Source: Bog-473 sp963701955 (GTDB lineage: Bacteria > Actinomycetota > Acidimicrobiia > Acidimicrobiales > RAAP-2). From it: a stretch of DNA of 64,000 bases. This document shows positions 9,825 through 20,733 of this stretch, piece after piece. The stretch's first letter is position 1; the number at the start of each line of letters is the position of its first letter. Position numbers and translations under genes: made by a program. Below the pieces are notes generated by a model. That model made no database searches and was not told where the DNA came from. It saw only the letters and a program-made list of their open reading frames with translations. The stretch lies in assembly GCA_963701955.1 (NCBI GenBank), contig OY969694.1, forward strand, positions 2,604,001 through 2,668,000. Direction: 5' to 3'.

Positions 9825-11304
9825 AGCACGAGCGCGGGCGCCGGCGCCGGCACCGCAGCGGGCACCGCGACCGGCACGAATGGCCTCGGGGCCGGTGCAT
9901 GCGGCTCCGCCTCGAGCGAGGCGTCGGCCACCTCGGTCACCGTGTTGCCGACGCCCTGCAGCAGCGCACCGGCCGCCAGGCTGCAGGCGATCATGAAGAC
10001 CCAGGCGTGGTGGAAGGCCGTGCACGGCGCCCTGGCCCCGGTCGTCGTCCCGAGGATCGCCACCAGGCCGGCCACCCCGAGCGCGATGCCGATCTGGCGG
10101 GTCATGACGTAGAGCGCCGAGCCGGTGGCGAAACGCTCCGGCGGCAGCGGCGCCGTGGCGGCTCCGCCGAGCGAGGGGAGCATGAGGCCCGACGCCGATC
10201 CCGCTGAGCGATGCTGCCCGGCAGATAGGCGCCCGCCCAGTCCGGCGTCACGCCCACGTGGGTGATCCACCACACGCCCCCGGCGGCGAAGAGCAGCGCG
10301 CCGACGGTGCCGACGGCCCGGTGCCCGAAGCGGGCGCCGAGCAGCCCGCCCGGGAAGGCGGTGATCCCGGCCAGCAACGGACCGGGGGCGATCATGAACC
10401 CCGCCGCGCAGGACGGACTCGTGCCACAGGCCGGTGAGCAGCAGGACGCCGCCCAGCACCAGCGCCCCGAAGCCGCCGAAGAAGGCGAGCGAGCTGAGAT
10501 CGGCCATCGCCACGGCGCGGTGGCGGATCACGGCCGGCTCAATGATGGGGTTCGGGTGCCGGAAGGAGCGCAGGACGAGCCCCGCTCCCGACAGCGGCGG
10601 CCAGCGCGAAGGCACCGAGGATCCGCCCGCTCGTCCAGCCCCAGTCGGAGCCCTCGACGATGCCGGCGACGAGGCTGGCCACGGCCACCATCAGGAGGGC
10701 GGCCCCGAGGAGGTCGGACTTCTGGGCATCTGGGTCGCGGACCTCGTCGAGCGTGCGGACGCCCAGGACGAGCGCCACCAGCGCGAAGGGCAGGTTGACG
10801 AGGAACACCCAGCGCCAGCTGGCCTGGACGAGCAGGCCCCCGATCGGGGGGCCCGAGTGCGGCGGCCGCCCCGCCGACGGCGGACCACAGGCCGATGGCC
10901 GCACCCTTGCGCTCGGGACCGAAGGCGGGCAGGAGGAGTCCGAGGGAGGTGGGCAGCATGAGGGCACCGCCGATCGCCTGGAGGACGCGGGCCGCGACGA
11001 GGAACCCGAGGGACGGGGAGAGGGCGCACAGCGCGGAGGCGGTGGTGAAGATGGCCAGCCCGAGGAGGAAGGCCCGCTTGCGACCGGCACGGTCGGCCCA
11101 GCGGCCGGCCGGGACCAGGACGGCGGCGAACACGATGGTGTAGGCGCTCAGCACCCAGGACAGCGAGCTCAGGCTCTCGCCGTGGTAGCTGGCCGAGATG
11201 CTGGGGAAGGCGATGTTGACGATGAACAGGTCCAGCGAGGACAGGAACACCCCGGTGAGCACGATCAGTGCGGTCAGCACCGGTCGGGCCCGCCTGGCCG
11301 TCAC
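9800..11304 (-). CDS. MFS drug-efflux transporter, DHA2 (EmrB/QacA) type
   Basis: Starts at ATG 11302-11304 (MTARRARPVLTALIVL). Family signatures: SLDLFIVNIAFPSIS in helix 1 (motif D1), GRWADRAGRKRAFL (motif A) and RVLQAIGGALMLPTSLG (motif C region). It is read through frame changes near 10850, 10590, 10400 and 10200, to LVLYPLAAGK with TAG at 9800-9802. About 500 residues and 12-14 membrane helices. Its end overlaps the end of the convergent phosphotransferase gene by 25 bp. It is divergent from the HxlR regulator at 11403, the classic arrangement for an efflux pump under a local repressor. Confidence 0.82.
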
Positions 11305-11366
11305 CGTCGGGGACTCCAGTGAGTTCTGTCATGCAACGCACTGTATAGGAAGAAGTTTTATAAAGC

Positions 11367-11396
11367 AACCCACTAGCCGGAATCGTGGGTTATACT
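11367..11396. promoter_or_regulatory. Inverted repeat and -10 element between efflux pump and HxlR regulator
   Basis: AACCCAC (11367-11373) and GTGGGTT (11385-11391) form a perfect 7-bp inverted repeat with an 11-base spacer, and TATACT at 11391-11396 makes a good -10 hexamer six bases ahead of the regulator ATG. The regulator transcript would then be leaderless or nearly so. The repeat overlaps the promoter, so it is a plausible binding site for the HxlR protein, controlling itself and the divergent pump. Confidence 0.5.
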
Positions 11397-11402
11397 GGAG
11401 GG

Positions 11403-11930
11403 ATGCTGAAGCGGGACTACCCCACCCAGTACTGCCCGGTGGCCTCGACGCTCGAGGTCATCGGCGAGCGCTGGACCCTGCTCATCATCCGTGACGTCTT
11501 CCTGGGCATCCGCCGCTTCGACGACATCCAGCGCGACCTGGGGGTGGCCCGCAACATCCTGCAGGTCCGGCTGGAGCGCCTGGTCGAAGAGGGGATCCTG
11601 GTCAAGCGGCCCTACCAGGAGCGCCCGCTGCGCTCGCGAGTACCGCCTGACCGAGAAGGGCGCCGACCTGTGGCCGGTGCTGGTGGCCATGCTCCAGTGG
11701 GGTGACCGCCACGCCCTCGAGGGTGGGAGCGGCCGATGATCCTCCAGCACCGCGGCTGCGGTGGCGAGCTCGACGACCGCCGGCGCTGCCTGACCTGTGG
11801 CGCGGACGTCACGGTGACCGAGGCGATCGCCATCCGGACCGGGGCCCGCCGCCCCGGACCGCCGACCCGGGACCTGCCTGCGGTGGCGTCCGAGCCCGCT
11901 GAGCGACACCGACGCCCGCGTCCGGTCTGA
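11403..11930 (+). CDS. HxlR-family transcriptional regulator with zinc-ribbon tail
   Basis: ATG 11403. The winged-helix domain shows PVASTLEVIGERWTLLIIRD, RRFDDIQRDLGVARNILQ.RL and YRLTEKGADLWPVL, all standard for HxlR (residues 10-105). A frame change near 11637 lies inside it. The frame closes at TGA 11737-11739, but an overlapping ATG at 11736 opens MILQHRGCGGELDDRRRCLTCGADV, a CG.....C..CG metal-binding tail that in many relatives is part of the same protein. I therefore annotate one gene to the TGA at 11930, with a probable second indel near 11735; two overlapping genes are the alternative. Likely represses the divergent transporter. Confidence 0.75.
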
Positions 11931-11973
11931 GGCGCCCGGGCGCGCCGCCGCCCGCATCGCTACCGTGCATCCC

Positions 11974-13408
11974 ATGAGTGACGACACGGCATGGATGGAC
12001 GCAACGGCCCAGGCGGAGCTGGTCCGCACCAAGGAGGTCTCGCCGGCCGAACTGGTGGACGCGGCCATCGCCCGCATTGAGAAGCTCAACCCCGAGCTCA
12101 ACGCGGTGATCCACGAGCTCTTCGAGCGGGCTCGGGCCGAGGCGGCCGGCGACGCTGCCCGACGGCCCGTTCCGGGGCGTGCCCTTCTTGTTGAAGGATC
12201 TCGGCGCCGAGCTCGCCGGGACGCCCTTCTGCGAGGGCCTGGCCTTCGCCGGCGACTACCACTCGACCGTCACCCAGACGCTGACGCAGCGCTACATCGA
12301 CGCCGGCTTCGTCATCTGCGGCAAGACGAACACGCCCGAGCTCGGCATTCTGCCGACGACCGAGCCGCAACGCTTCGGGCCGTCGCGCAACCCGTGGAAC
12401 ACCGGTCACTCGACCGGCGGCTCCTCGGGCGGGTCGGCCGCGGCGGTGGCGTCGGGCATGGTGCCGGCCGCGCACGCCAACGACGGCGGCGGCTCCATCC
12501 GGATTCCCGCCTCGTGCTGCGGCCTCGTCGGGCTGAAGCCGACGCGGGCGCGCAACTCGGTCGGCCCCGCGTACGGCGACATGATGGGCGGCCTCGTGGC
12601 CGAGCACGTCGTGACGCGCTCGGTGCGCGACTCGGCGGCCATCCTCGACGCGACGGCCGGCCCGGTGCCCGGCGACCCCTACTGGGCCCCGCCGTTGCGC
12701 GGCCCGTCCTTCGCGGCCGCGCGCCGCCGCGCCGTGCGGGGCTGCGCGTGGCGGTCATGACGGCGTCGCCCACGGGCAGCGACGGTGGACGCCGAGTGCG
12801 TGGCGGCGGTCCGAGGCCACGGCCTCGCTCTGCGAGTCGCTCGGCCACCAGGTGGAGGAGGCGGCCCTGTCCGTCGACGGCGACGCCTTCACGGCCCACT
12901 TCGTCAACCAGTGGGCCTGCAGCAACGCCTGGGCCATCGAGGACTGGGAGCACCGGGTGGGGCGTGCCGGTCGCCGAGGGCGACATCGAGCCACTGAGCT
13001 GGGCCCTCGTCGAGCTCGGCCGCTCCATCAACGGGGGCCAGTACCTCAAGTCGGTGCAGGAGCTCCAGCGCATCAGCCGCGGCATCGCCGACTACTTCGA
13101 GGGATCGACGTCCTGCTGACGCCGACGCTGGCCGAGCCGCCGGCGCCGCTGGGCACGTTCGACTCGCCGCCGGGTGAGCCGCTGACCGGGCTGTTCCGCG
13201 CCGCCGTCCTACGTCCCGTTCACCCCGCCTTTCAACGTGACGGGACAGCCCGGGATCTCGCTGCCGCTGCACTGGAACGAGCGCCGGGCTGCCGATCGGC
13301 GTGCAGTTCGTCGGGCGCTTCGGCGACGAGGAGACGCTGCTCTCGCTGGCCGGCCAGCTGGAGCAGGCCGCCCCGTGGGCCGGCCGCCGGCCGCCGGTCT
13401 CGGCGTAG
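11974..13408 (+). CDS. Amidase (amidase signature family), frame broken several times
   Basis: ATG 11974. N-terminal SPAELVDAAIARIEKLNPELNAV, then GVPFLLKDL (catalytic Lys), GKTNTPELG, and GHSTGGSSGGSAAAVASGMVP with the cis-Ser/Ser pair of the Ser-cisSer-Lys triad, and DGGGSIRIPASCCGLVGLKP. Frame breaks lie near 12155, 12750-12800, 12960, 13100, 13210 and 13285, after which GVQFVGRFGDEETLLSLAGQLE closes the protein at TAG 13406-13408. About 478 residues, normal for fatty-acid-amide-hydrolase-like amidases. The number of breaks is the highest in the window. It hydrolyses an amide of unknown nature; convergent with the following Old Yellow Enzyme gene. Confidence 0.8.
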
Positions 13409-13427
13409 GCGGAACCCGGGCGGCGAC

Positions 13428-14637
13428 CTACCCCGGAGAGCCGGTCACCAGGACACAACGCGTGCCCGAGTAGATGGTGGGCATGCACTTGTTGCAGTGG
13501 ATGCAGAGCGAGGTGGTGGCGGCGTGCCGCCTGCATGCGGTTCGGGCAGGTCGGGTTCGCGCAGCAGGGCACGGGCCATGGCGACGAAGGCGAAGCCCTC
13601 GGCCAGCGCCATCTCGATGGTGGCCAGTTCCGTGATGCCGCCGAGGAGGATGAGCGGGCGTGGAGAGCGCGCGCCGGAACTGGCGGGCGTAGGGGAGGAA
13701 GAACGCCTCCTCGTAGGGATAGGACTTGCAGGAAGCGGTGGCCGACGAAGCGGAAGCCGAGGCGGACCGGCCCCGGCAGCGTGGCGCCGAACTCCTGCAG
13801 CGGCGCGTCGCCCCGGAACAGGTACATCGGGTTGGCCAGCGAGCTGCCCCCGGTGAGCTCGAGCGCATCGAGCGCGCCGTCGGCCTCGAACGAGCGTGGC
13901 CACCTCGACGCTGTCGTCGAGCCACAGGCCACCGTCGACGCCGTCGGCCATGTTGAGCTTGGCCGTCACCGCCACGTTCGGGCCGGGGCGGCGTCGCGCA
14001 CCGTGCGCAGCACCGTGCGGGCGAAGCGGGCGCGGTTCTCCACCGACCCGCCGAACTGGTCGTCGCGGCGGTTGAGCTTGGGGCTCAAGAAGGCGCTCAG
14101 GAGGTAGTTGTGCCCGACGTGCACCTCGATGCTGTCGAAGCCGGCCTCGACGGCGAGGGTGGCGGCGCGCCGGTAGTCCTCGGTGATGCGCTCGATGCCG
14201 GCCGACGTCGACGGCGCGCAGGCGCGAGCCCATGGGCGTGAAGCCACCGGAGGGCGAGAGGGCGGGGGCGCCGGTTGGACCGGGCGTTCGCCACCGGCCC
14301 GGCGTGGCCGATCTGCGCCGCCGCGGCGGCGCCCTCGGCGTGCACGGCGTCGGTCAGCCGGCGCAGGCCCGGCACCGTGTCGTCGCTCGAGCAGGAGGCA
14401 GTGCCGATCCGTCCGGCCCTCGGGTGAGACCGCCAGGTAGGCCACCGTGGACAGGGCGGCGCCGCCGGCGGCGACACGGCGGTGGAACTCGATCAGCTCG
14501 TCGCTGACCTTGCCCCCGGGCGTCACGCCCTCGAACGTGGCGGCCTTGATGATGCGGTTGCGCAGGGTCAGGGGCCCGAGGGGCGGCCGGGGCGAAGACC
14601 GCCGGGGACGGCGTGCGGGTCGGGCGGGGCGCGGCAT
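13428..14637 (-). CDS. NADH:flavin oxidoreductase (Old Yellow Enzyme family), frame broken
   Basis: Start ATG 14635-14637. PLGPLTLRNRIIKAATFEGVTPGG is the FMN-binding N-terminus (given here in two parts: PLGPLTLRNRIIKAATFEG, then VTPGG); AAAAAQIGHAGPVA, GFDSIEVHVGHNYLLSAFLS and NRRDDQFGGSVENRARF carry the active-site and barrel motifs; ALDALELTGGSSLANPMYLFRG and LLGGITELATIEMALAEGFAFV belong to the phosphate-binding end. The C-terminus CIHCNKCMPTIYSGTRCVL retains the C..C..C pattern of the iron-sulfur linker of larger relatives but the gene stops there, about 400 residues, without the second flavin domain. Frame breaks are frequent (near 14400, 14300, 14215, 13985, 13900, 13730, 13540). Confidence 0.78.
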
Positions 14638-14681
14638 GGCGCCTACCTTTGTCCACCGGCGCGCCGGCCGCACGTTGGCGC

Positions 14682-16242
14682 TCAGGCGCGGACGGCTCGG
14701 CGGTGGCGGCCAGCGAAGGGTTGAGCGGGGGGCCGCAGACGCCGCAGTTCCAGGTGGGCTCCTCTGCTACGGCCTCGACGGCGGGTACGGCCGCCGGCGT
14801 GCGGGCCGGGTTGCGGATGGTCAGCGCGGCCAGCACGCCACCGGCGGCGGCAGACGAGGCCCGAGATCACCATGGCGGTGCGGAAGCCGCTGGCCAGCTC
14901 GGCGCTGCTCGAGCGCGGCGGCCCCGGTCAGGCCGGCCAGCAGCGGCAGCACGGCCACCGCCAGGAGTCCGGCGGCCCGGGCGACGACGTTGTTGATGGC
15001 CGAGGCGACGCCGGAGTGCTCGGGCGGTGCCGCGCCCATGGCGGTGGCCGTCAGGGGGGCGACGGTGATGGCCAGGCCGACGGCGAAGAGGAGGACGGCG
15101 GGGAAGACCTGGGTCCAGTAGCTGCCGGGGTCGGTGGCGCGGGTCGAGGAGGGCGAGGCCGGCCCCGACGATGAGCGGCCCGACGGTCATCTGCAGGCGG
15201 GGCCCGATGCGGGCCGACAGCGCGCCGGACCGGGCCGAGAGCGTCAGCATCACGAGGGTCACGGGGAGCAGGGCGATGCCCGATTCGAGCGGGCTGTAGC
15301 CCTTGACGATCTGCAGCTCGACGGGGAGCAGGAAGAGGGCGCCGCCAAGGGCGCCGTAGACGGCGAAGGTGACCCCGTTGGCCCCGCTGAACTGCCGGGA
15401 GCGGAACAGCTTGAGCGGGAGCATCGGGTGGGTCCGCCGGTGCTCGACGACGAGGAAGGCGGGCGCCGGCCAGGGCGGCCACCACGAGGCAGGCCACCAC
15501 GGCGGGGCTGGACCAGCCGCGGGTCGGCGCCTCGATGAGCCCGTAGGTCAGGCCGGCGAGGAACACGACGGCCAGGGTGGCGCCGACGGTGTCGACGCGG
15601 CCGGTGGCCGTCGGGATCGCGCGACTCGGGCACGTGGCGGGCCGTGATCAGCACCAGGACGGCGGCCAGACGGGCAGGTTGATGAAGAAGATCCAGCGCC
15701 ACGAGCCGACGGCGAGGAGATAGCCGCCCGACCAGCGGGCCGGCGGCGCCGGCCACGCCGCTCAACCCCGACCAGGCGCCGATGGCACGGGCCCGGTCGT
15801 CGGGGCGGAACGAGGTCTGCAGGATGGCCAGGCTGCCCGGCGCCAGCAGCGCGCCGCCGATCCCCTGGACGCACGCGGGCCCCGATGAGGAGGCCGGCCG
15901 TCGGGCGCGATGCCGCAGAGGGCGGAGGCGACGGCGAACCAGGCGACCCCGATGGAGAAGCACCCGCCTGCGCCCGTAGTGGTCGCCGAGCGCTCCGCCG
16001 AGGAGCAGGAAGGCGGCCAGCGTGAGCGCGTAGCCGGTGACGACCCACTGCAGGGTGCCGACACCGCCGTGGAAGTCGCGGCTGATGGAGGGGAGCGCGA
16101 TGCCGACCACGGTCGAATCGAGCATGGCGATCCCCGAGCCGAGGACCGTGGCCGCCACCACCCAGCGCCCGCGCCCGCTCGAGAGGGCGAGTTGCGCGCT
16201 CGCCGCGCCCGCCGGGGGAGGGCCGCCGGCACCTCGGGCCAC
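14682..16242 (-). CDS. MFS transporter, DHA2 (EmrB/QacA) type, frame broken
   Basis: GTG start at 16240-16242 (an ATG at 16248-16250 overlapping the upstream stop is an alternative). Motifs: GIAMLDSTVVGIALPSISRDF (helix 1; shown here as GIAMLDSTVV plus GIALPSISRDF), LQWVVTGYALTLAAFLLLGG, GDHYGRRR (motif A), VQGIGGALLAPGSLAILQ (motif C region). Later helices appear in other frames: FAVYGALGGALFLLPVELQ, AAPPEHSGVASAINNVVARA. The tail contains WNCGVCGPPLNPS, similar to the short cysteine tails of related actinobacterial pumps. Frame breaks near 15930, 15720, 15610, 15465, 15150 and 14920; the stop at 14682 is the best of three candidates and approximate. The PASTA lipoprotein gene lies immediately upstream. 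Confidence 0.75.
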
Positions 16243-16246
16243 GGAC

Positions 16247-17006
16247 TCATTGGGGGCAGATGTGCATGGTGAGGGACACCGTGCGTGCCGGGGTGGAGCA
16301 CCGTGTCGGCGGCCGGGGCCTGCGTCAACACGGTCTGTCGCGGCTTGACGGTCGTGGTCGTCACCGCGTCATCGGCTGGTCGTCGCCGTGCGCGGCGGAG
16401 GCTGACGTGGACGAGTCGGTGGTCGTCGTGGGCAGCGTGCGTCGTCGTCGTGGTCGTGGCCTTGCCGACGGAGTAGCAGGCCCAGGTGAGCCCCACGGCG
16501 TGGATGGCCTGACGCGCGGCGGGAAGGTCAGCCCGACGACCGCGGGGACGTCGGAGGCGTCGCCGAAGCAACCCGACCAGATGATCCCGATCCGCGTACC
16601 GGGCGGCACGACCGCGCCGGGGCTCAGGGGCGACGGCACCGACGCGCAGGTCCGGGGCCTTGCCGGGGATGGCCAGCGAGGCCACCACGCTCTGGCTGGC
16701 CAGCGTGCCCTTGTTGCACGGCGTGTTCAGCGGGACACTGGGGAACCCGGCGGCACGCAGCGCGGCACGGGCGGCGGCGATCTTCGAGGCCGATCACGTT
16801 GGGGACGGCGACCCCGGTGTGTCGGTGGTTGACGACGGTGGTGGTCGTCGACGTCGAGGTGGTCGGTGTCGTGGTCGTCGTGGTCGCGGTAGGATGTGCG
16901 CCGCCTTCTTCTGCTCCGCGGTGGGCGAACTGCCACAGGACGACAGGACACAAACGGCGACGATCGCGACCGGGCCCCCGACGGCGATCCGGCCCCCCAG
17001 AGGCAT
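16247..17006 (-). CDS. PASTA-domain lipoprotein
   Basis: ATG 17004-17006 begins MPLGGRIAVGG, followed by a hydrophobic stretch and the lipobox LSSC (about residues 20-23), so the mature protein is probably a membrane-anchored lipoprotein. A Thr-rich linker (runs of T with P and S) precedes VAVPNVIGL and a second DVPAVVGLTFPAARQAI, two PASTA repeats of the type that bind peptidoglycan or muropeptides, and probably a third partial repeat ending TPARTVSLTMHICPQ. It is read across frame changes near 16900, 16780, 16645, 16530 and 16330. The stop TGA at 16247-16249 overlaps the start region of the downstream transporter. Role: cell-wall sensing or anchoring, inferred from the domain only. Confidence 0.65.
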
Positions 17007-17080
17007 GGATCCATCATGGTTCCTGTGCCGTCCCGGTGCGTCCCGGCGCGTCCCGGGTGCGTCCGGCCTGGCCGGGGGCG

Positions 17081-17755
17081 CTACTTCAAGATGTTGACGG
17101 CGCGGGCGACGACGAGGATGGCCACCACCAGGGAGATGGCCTCCTCGGCCATCATCATGAGCTTCATCCAGGGCTTCACGGCCGACACGTCGGTGGGGCT
17201 GAAGGCGGTGGCGGTGGCGAAGGCGAAGTGGAAGTAGTCGACGAAGGTCGGGGTCCAGTCCTGCCTGACGTGCTGGGGGTGCAGCATCTCGGGGAAGATC
17301 AGGGCGGGCGGATCGTCGGTGCCCGCGGCGCGGGCCGCCGGGCCGCCCCGGTCGAGGTTCCAGTACCAGAGCGCGAAGGCGATGATGTTGGAGAGCCAGA
17401 TGGCGCCGCCGCTGGCCAGCAGCACCTTGGCGTTCTGGGTGAAGCTCGACACGTTGATGATCCCGACGACCAGGCGGATGGCGGCGTCCGCATTGGCGAC
17501 GGAGATGAGCCCGATCAGCACGCTGGTGAGGTTGTGCAGCCAGGGCCGGTCCCGGTCGATGCGCCCGGGGTCGCCGATGATGAGGATCGCCAGCAGCCCC
17601 ACGACGAGGACGAGGAAGAGCCAGGCCGCGTCGCCGTTGCGCAGCTCGTGCGGGAGCGCCGCCCGCAACAGGCCGGTGGCGATGACGGCGATCGCCATGG
17701 GCCAGCGGGGCTCGCCGAGGCGGGCCCGTGCGCTGTGCGGCTCGCTGGAGGACAT
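17081..17755 (-). CDS. Four-helix membrane protein, channel-like
   Basis: Intact frame. The likely start is ATG 17753-17755 (MSSSEPHSARARLG); an upstream one at 17791 is possible. Hydrophobic segments at about residues 20-36, 40-60, 80-105, 120-140 and 190-215. The conserved features are ALWYWNLDRGGP after the helix pair, FVDYFHFAFATATAFSPTDV as a re-entrant or pore-like segment, and KLMMMAEEAISLVVAILVVARAVNIL in the last helix. The pattern is that of a widespread actinobacterial family related to DUF1345 or two-pore potassium channels, but the canonical TVGYGD filter is absent. Function unknown; ion conduction is only a suggestion. Confidence 0.65.
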   Translation of the reverse strand: MSSSEPHSARARLGEPRWPMAIAVIATGLLRAALPHELRNGDAAWLFLVLVVGLLAILIIGDPGRIDRDRPWLHNLTSVLIGLISVANADAAIRLVVGIINVSSFTQNAKVLLASGGAIWLSNIIAFALWYWNLDRGGPAARAAGTDDPPALIFPEMLHPQHVRQDWTPTFVDYFHFAFATATAFSPTDVSAVKPWMKLMMMAEEAISLVVAILVVARAVNILK

Positions 17756-17799
17756 GCGCCATCTCGCCACGGCAGGGTGGGAGCGGGACACGTCGAGGG

Positions 17800-19034
17800 C
17801 TAGGGACGTAGGCCCCTTGGAAGGCCAGCACGGCGTAGAGCGCCATGGCGGCGCCGCACAGCACGTAGGTCACGGCGGCGACCCGCGGCGAGCTGAGCAG
17901 GGTGGCGCCGGCCATGACGAGAGGGAAGGCGCTGAGCGCGTAGCGCTCGAAGGAGTCGAGGTTGGAGCCGGACAACGCGATGACGACGACGCACAGGGCG
18001 AACGCACCGTAGGACACGGGCAGGCGCCAGAACGCCACGACGAGCAGCACGACGGCGACCCCGATCCACGGCACATGCAGCCCGTCGCCGATGTGGTGCC
18101 CGTGCGCCAGGTTGGCGAGCGAGTGGTAGATGGTCGGAGACGGGGTCGGTGAGCGCGCCGTGGTGCGCCTGTTGCTGCTGGATCTTCAGCGGCTCGAGAA
18201 ATCCGCTCCCGTACCGTAGCTGCTGACCCAGGCGAGATAGGTCACGGTGCCGGCCACGGAGGACACGATCGCCACGGCCTTGCCGGGCCACCGGCTCCAG
18301 CGGTCGGCCGGCCAGGAGCGGACCACCTCGATGACGGCCGGGACCACCAGCAGGCACCCGATCGGTCGGGCGGTGCCGGCCAGGTAGCCGAACAGCGCGG
18401 CCCACCACCAGCTGCCCCGCCGGATGGCGACGAAGAAGGCGACGGCCAGCAGGACGAGCAGCGCCTCGGAGTAGCCCATGACGAAGACGAACGCTGGTGG
18501 CGCCAGCATGATCAGCCAGACCGCACGCCGGGCGATGACCGTGTCCTTGTACTCGGAGCGGGCCAGCACGTAGATCCCCATGCCCACGAGCAGGCTCGGC
18601 CACGTTCGTGATCAGCAGCGAGGCGATGCCGACCGTCATGGTGGTGACGTCGCTGCAGCGCCGCGGTCGAGCAGCGGCAGCAACGGGAAGAAGCGGGTGG
18701 CCGCCCGCGGCAGCGGTCCGTACCCGTTGGCGGCGATGGTCTGGTACCAGCCGGCGTCGGACCCCAGCAGCCCGTCGTGCGTCTCGAGCACCGCCTTGGC
18801 GTCGGTGATGTGGAAGTGCTTGACCTCGTACTTGGCCAGGCCGAGCGCGAAGAGCGGTGATGACCCTCGCGGTCAGCCACGGCAGCCAGGCCACGCCGAG
18901 TGCTTCGAGGATCAGGCCACGACGACGCCGCCAGCGCTCGACGAGTCCCGGCGTCGGAGCCGAGCTCGGTCCGGCGTTCGGACGTCCGAGGTGCGCGTCA
19001 CCGGGGACGCGGTATCCACTGCTCCCGACGGCAT
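17800..19034 (-). CDS. Mannosyltransferase-like membrane glycosyltransferase (frame broken)
   Basis: A polytopic membrane protein resembling the PIG-M/PIG-V and GT-C mannosyltransferases, which use polyprenyl-phosphate sugars. The start ATG 19032-19034 (MPSGAVDTASPVTRTSD) leads into WLPWLTARVITAL, HFHITDAK and DAGWYQTIAANGYGPLPRAA (assembled over frame changes near 18960, 18860 and 18600; the aspartate region between loops 1 and 2 is the usual catalytic site), then MLAPPAFVFVMGYSEALLVL and an acid-poor C-terminal half ending FQGAYVP with the TAG at 17800-17802. About 410 residues. The GT4 gene lies just upstream, so the pair probably builds a lipid-linked or cell-surface glycan. Confidence 0.68.
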
Positions 19035-19074
19035 GGGTGGATGTTTACACGTACGCGGCGCGGGCGCGAGTTCT

Positions 19075-20169
19075 TCAGGCGCGGGCATCGGCCAGCGTGC
19101 GGTAGAGCCGCGCCAGCTGTTCTCCGGCTTGCGTCCAGGTGAACACGCCGGACCCGCTGCCTGCCGGCGGCGATCAAGCGATCGCCGGCGTCGTCGAGTC
19201 CTGCGAGCGCCGCCAACAGGGCCTCGGCCAGCGCCGGCACGTCGCGCGGCTCGACCAACACGGCGGCGTCGCCGACCACCTCGGGGATGGCCCCGGCGGT
19301 GGTGGCGACCACGGGGACACCGAGGGACATCGCCTCGAGTGGCGGCAGCCCGAAGCCCTCGTAGAGCGAGGGGTAGGCGAGCACGCCGCGCCCCAGCGAT
19401 GAGCGAGCTCCTGTCGTCGACCCATCCGATGCGATGGATGCGGTCCCGCGTGTCGGGCGACGACGATGCCGGCGGCCAGCGCGTCCTCACCCCACCCCGC
19501 CGGTCCGGCGATCGTGAGCTGGACGTCGGGAACCGAGCTCGGCCACGCGGTCGAACGCCGCGACCAGATCGGGAATGCCCTTGCGGGGCTCGACGGTGCC
19601 AATGGCGAGGATGTACGGAGGCTTCGGACTCGTCGCGCGGCTGCGGAGGCGCAGCGGCGTCACGCCGTTGTGGATGACGTGCACACGATCGGCGCCGACG
19701 CGGAAGTGCTCCATGACCTCGTCGGCCATCGCCTGCGAGACAGTGTGAACGGACGCGCCCTGTGCGATGGCACGTCGGATGAGGCCGGGATACTGCAGCG
19801 ACGTCGGGCTGCAGAGCTCGGGAAACCGCAGCGGCGTCAGGTCGTGCACCGTCACCAGCCGGCGCCGCCTTGCGCGAGGGTGGTACGACGAAGTTGGTGC
19901 CGTGCACCACATCGACGGGCCCCGTCCACCGCTCCACCGCCGGATGGTCGAACCGCGCCCACGCCCGCAGCAAGGCCGCCGCCGGGATCGGGACCCGTCG
20001 CCCGGGTCGGACCGACGCGGGGAGCAGTCCGGGCAGCGACCTCCCCGCGTTGGCGCTGAGGCCGAACCCGACGACCGTCAGATCGGGAGCGGCGCGCCAC
20101 GGCGGCCATGAACCCGGCCACCGACTCGCCCACGCCCGTGCGCACCCCGAGCAGTGGCGTGGCGTCCAT
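19075..20169 (-). CDS. Glycosyltransferase family 4
   Basis: ATG 20167-20169 begins MDATPLLGVRTGVGESVAGF. GT-B fold: DVVHGTNFVVPP and VTVHDLTPLRFPELC in the N-terminal lobe, SVHTVSQAMADEVMEHF and HVIHNGVTPLR at the interdomain region, ILAIGTVEPRKGIPDLVAAF, then after frame changes near 19530 and 19440 LAYPSLYEGFGLPPLEAMSLG, with the EGFGLPPLEAM donor-binding motif of GT4. The stop is TGA at 19075-19077. About 365 residues. It transfers a nucleotide-sugar residue, often mannose; the gene order with the membrane mannosyltransferase supports glycan assembly. Confidence 0.82.
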
Positions 20170-20240
20170 CGCCACGGCGACAGGATCGGCGCGGGCCGGG
20201 CATCGACCGAACCTTAGAGAGTCCGGTCCGACTGCCCCGA

Positions 20241-20702
20241 TCACGCCTCCTGGCAGTTCCGACAACGACCGAAGATGGAGAAGTGGTGCGGGTCGATGGT
20301 GAAGCCGAATTGCTTCTCGGCGCGGTCGGCCAGGCTCACGAAGAGCTCGTCCGGCGCCTTGACGGCCGCGCCGCAGTGTTCGCAGACGAAATGACAATGC
20401 GCACTCGCGGCGAGGTGGTAGGTGGCCGGCCCATGCCCCAGATGGGAATGGACGACGACCCCGAGCCGCTCCAGCTCGTCCAGGTTGCGGTAGATGGTCG
20501 ACAGGTGCACGTCCGGGGCCTTCGCCTGGACGATGACCGCCAGGTTCTCGGCACTGTGGTGTCCCGGCTCGTGGAAGATCGCCTCGAGCAGCAGGCGCCG
20601 GGAGTTCGTCACCCGGCCGCCGCTCTCGCGCACCAGGGCGAGGACGTCGTCGACCGTGCTGACGTCGTGCCGGGGTGCATCTGCGCCGAGAGGAACGCCC
20701 AT
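20241..20702 (-). CDS. Fur-family metal-dependent regulator (Zur/Nur-like)
   Basis: Intact. The start ATG at 20700-20702 (MGVPLGADAPRHDVSTVDD) fits best; the frame is open further upstream. 153 residues: N-terminal winged helix with GGRVTNSRRLLLEAIF, HHSAENLAV and DVHLSTIYRNLDELERLGVV (DNA-recognition helix), then the dimer and metal domain with HCHFVCEHCG and CRNC, the two CxxC pairs of the structural zinc site. The gene is divergent from a nickel/cobalt permease, so nickel-dependent repression (Nur-like) is the most likely role; zinc (Zur) is the alternative. Nothing unusual in length or composition. Confidence 0.85.
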   Translation of the reverse strand: MGVPLGADAPRHDVSTVDDVLALVRESGGRVTNSRRLLLEAIFHEPGHHSAENLAVIVQAKAPDVHLSTIYRNLDELERLGVVVHSHLGHGPATYHLAASAHCHFVCEHCGAAVKAPDELFVSLADRAEKQFGFTIDPHHFSIFGRCRNCQEA

Positions 20703-20733
20703 GACCCCACCACTGTACGGCGGAGGAGCTTCT

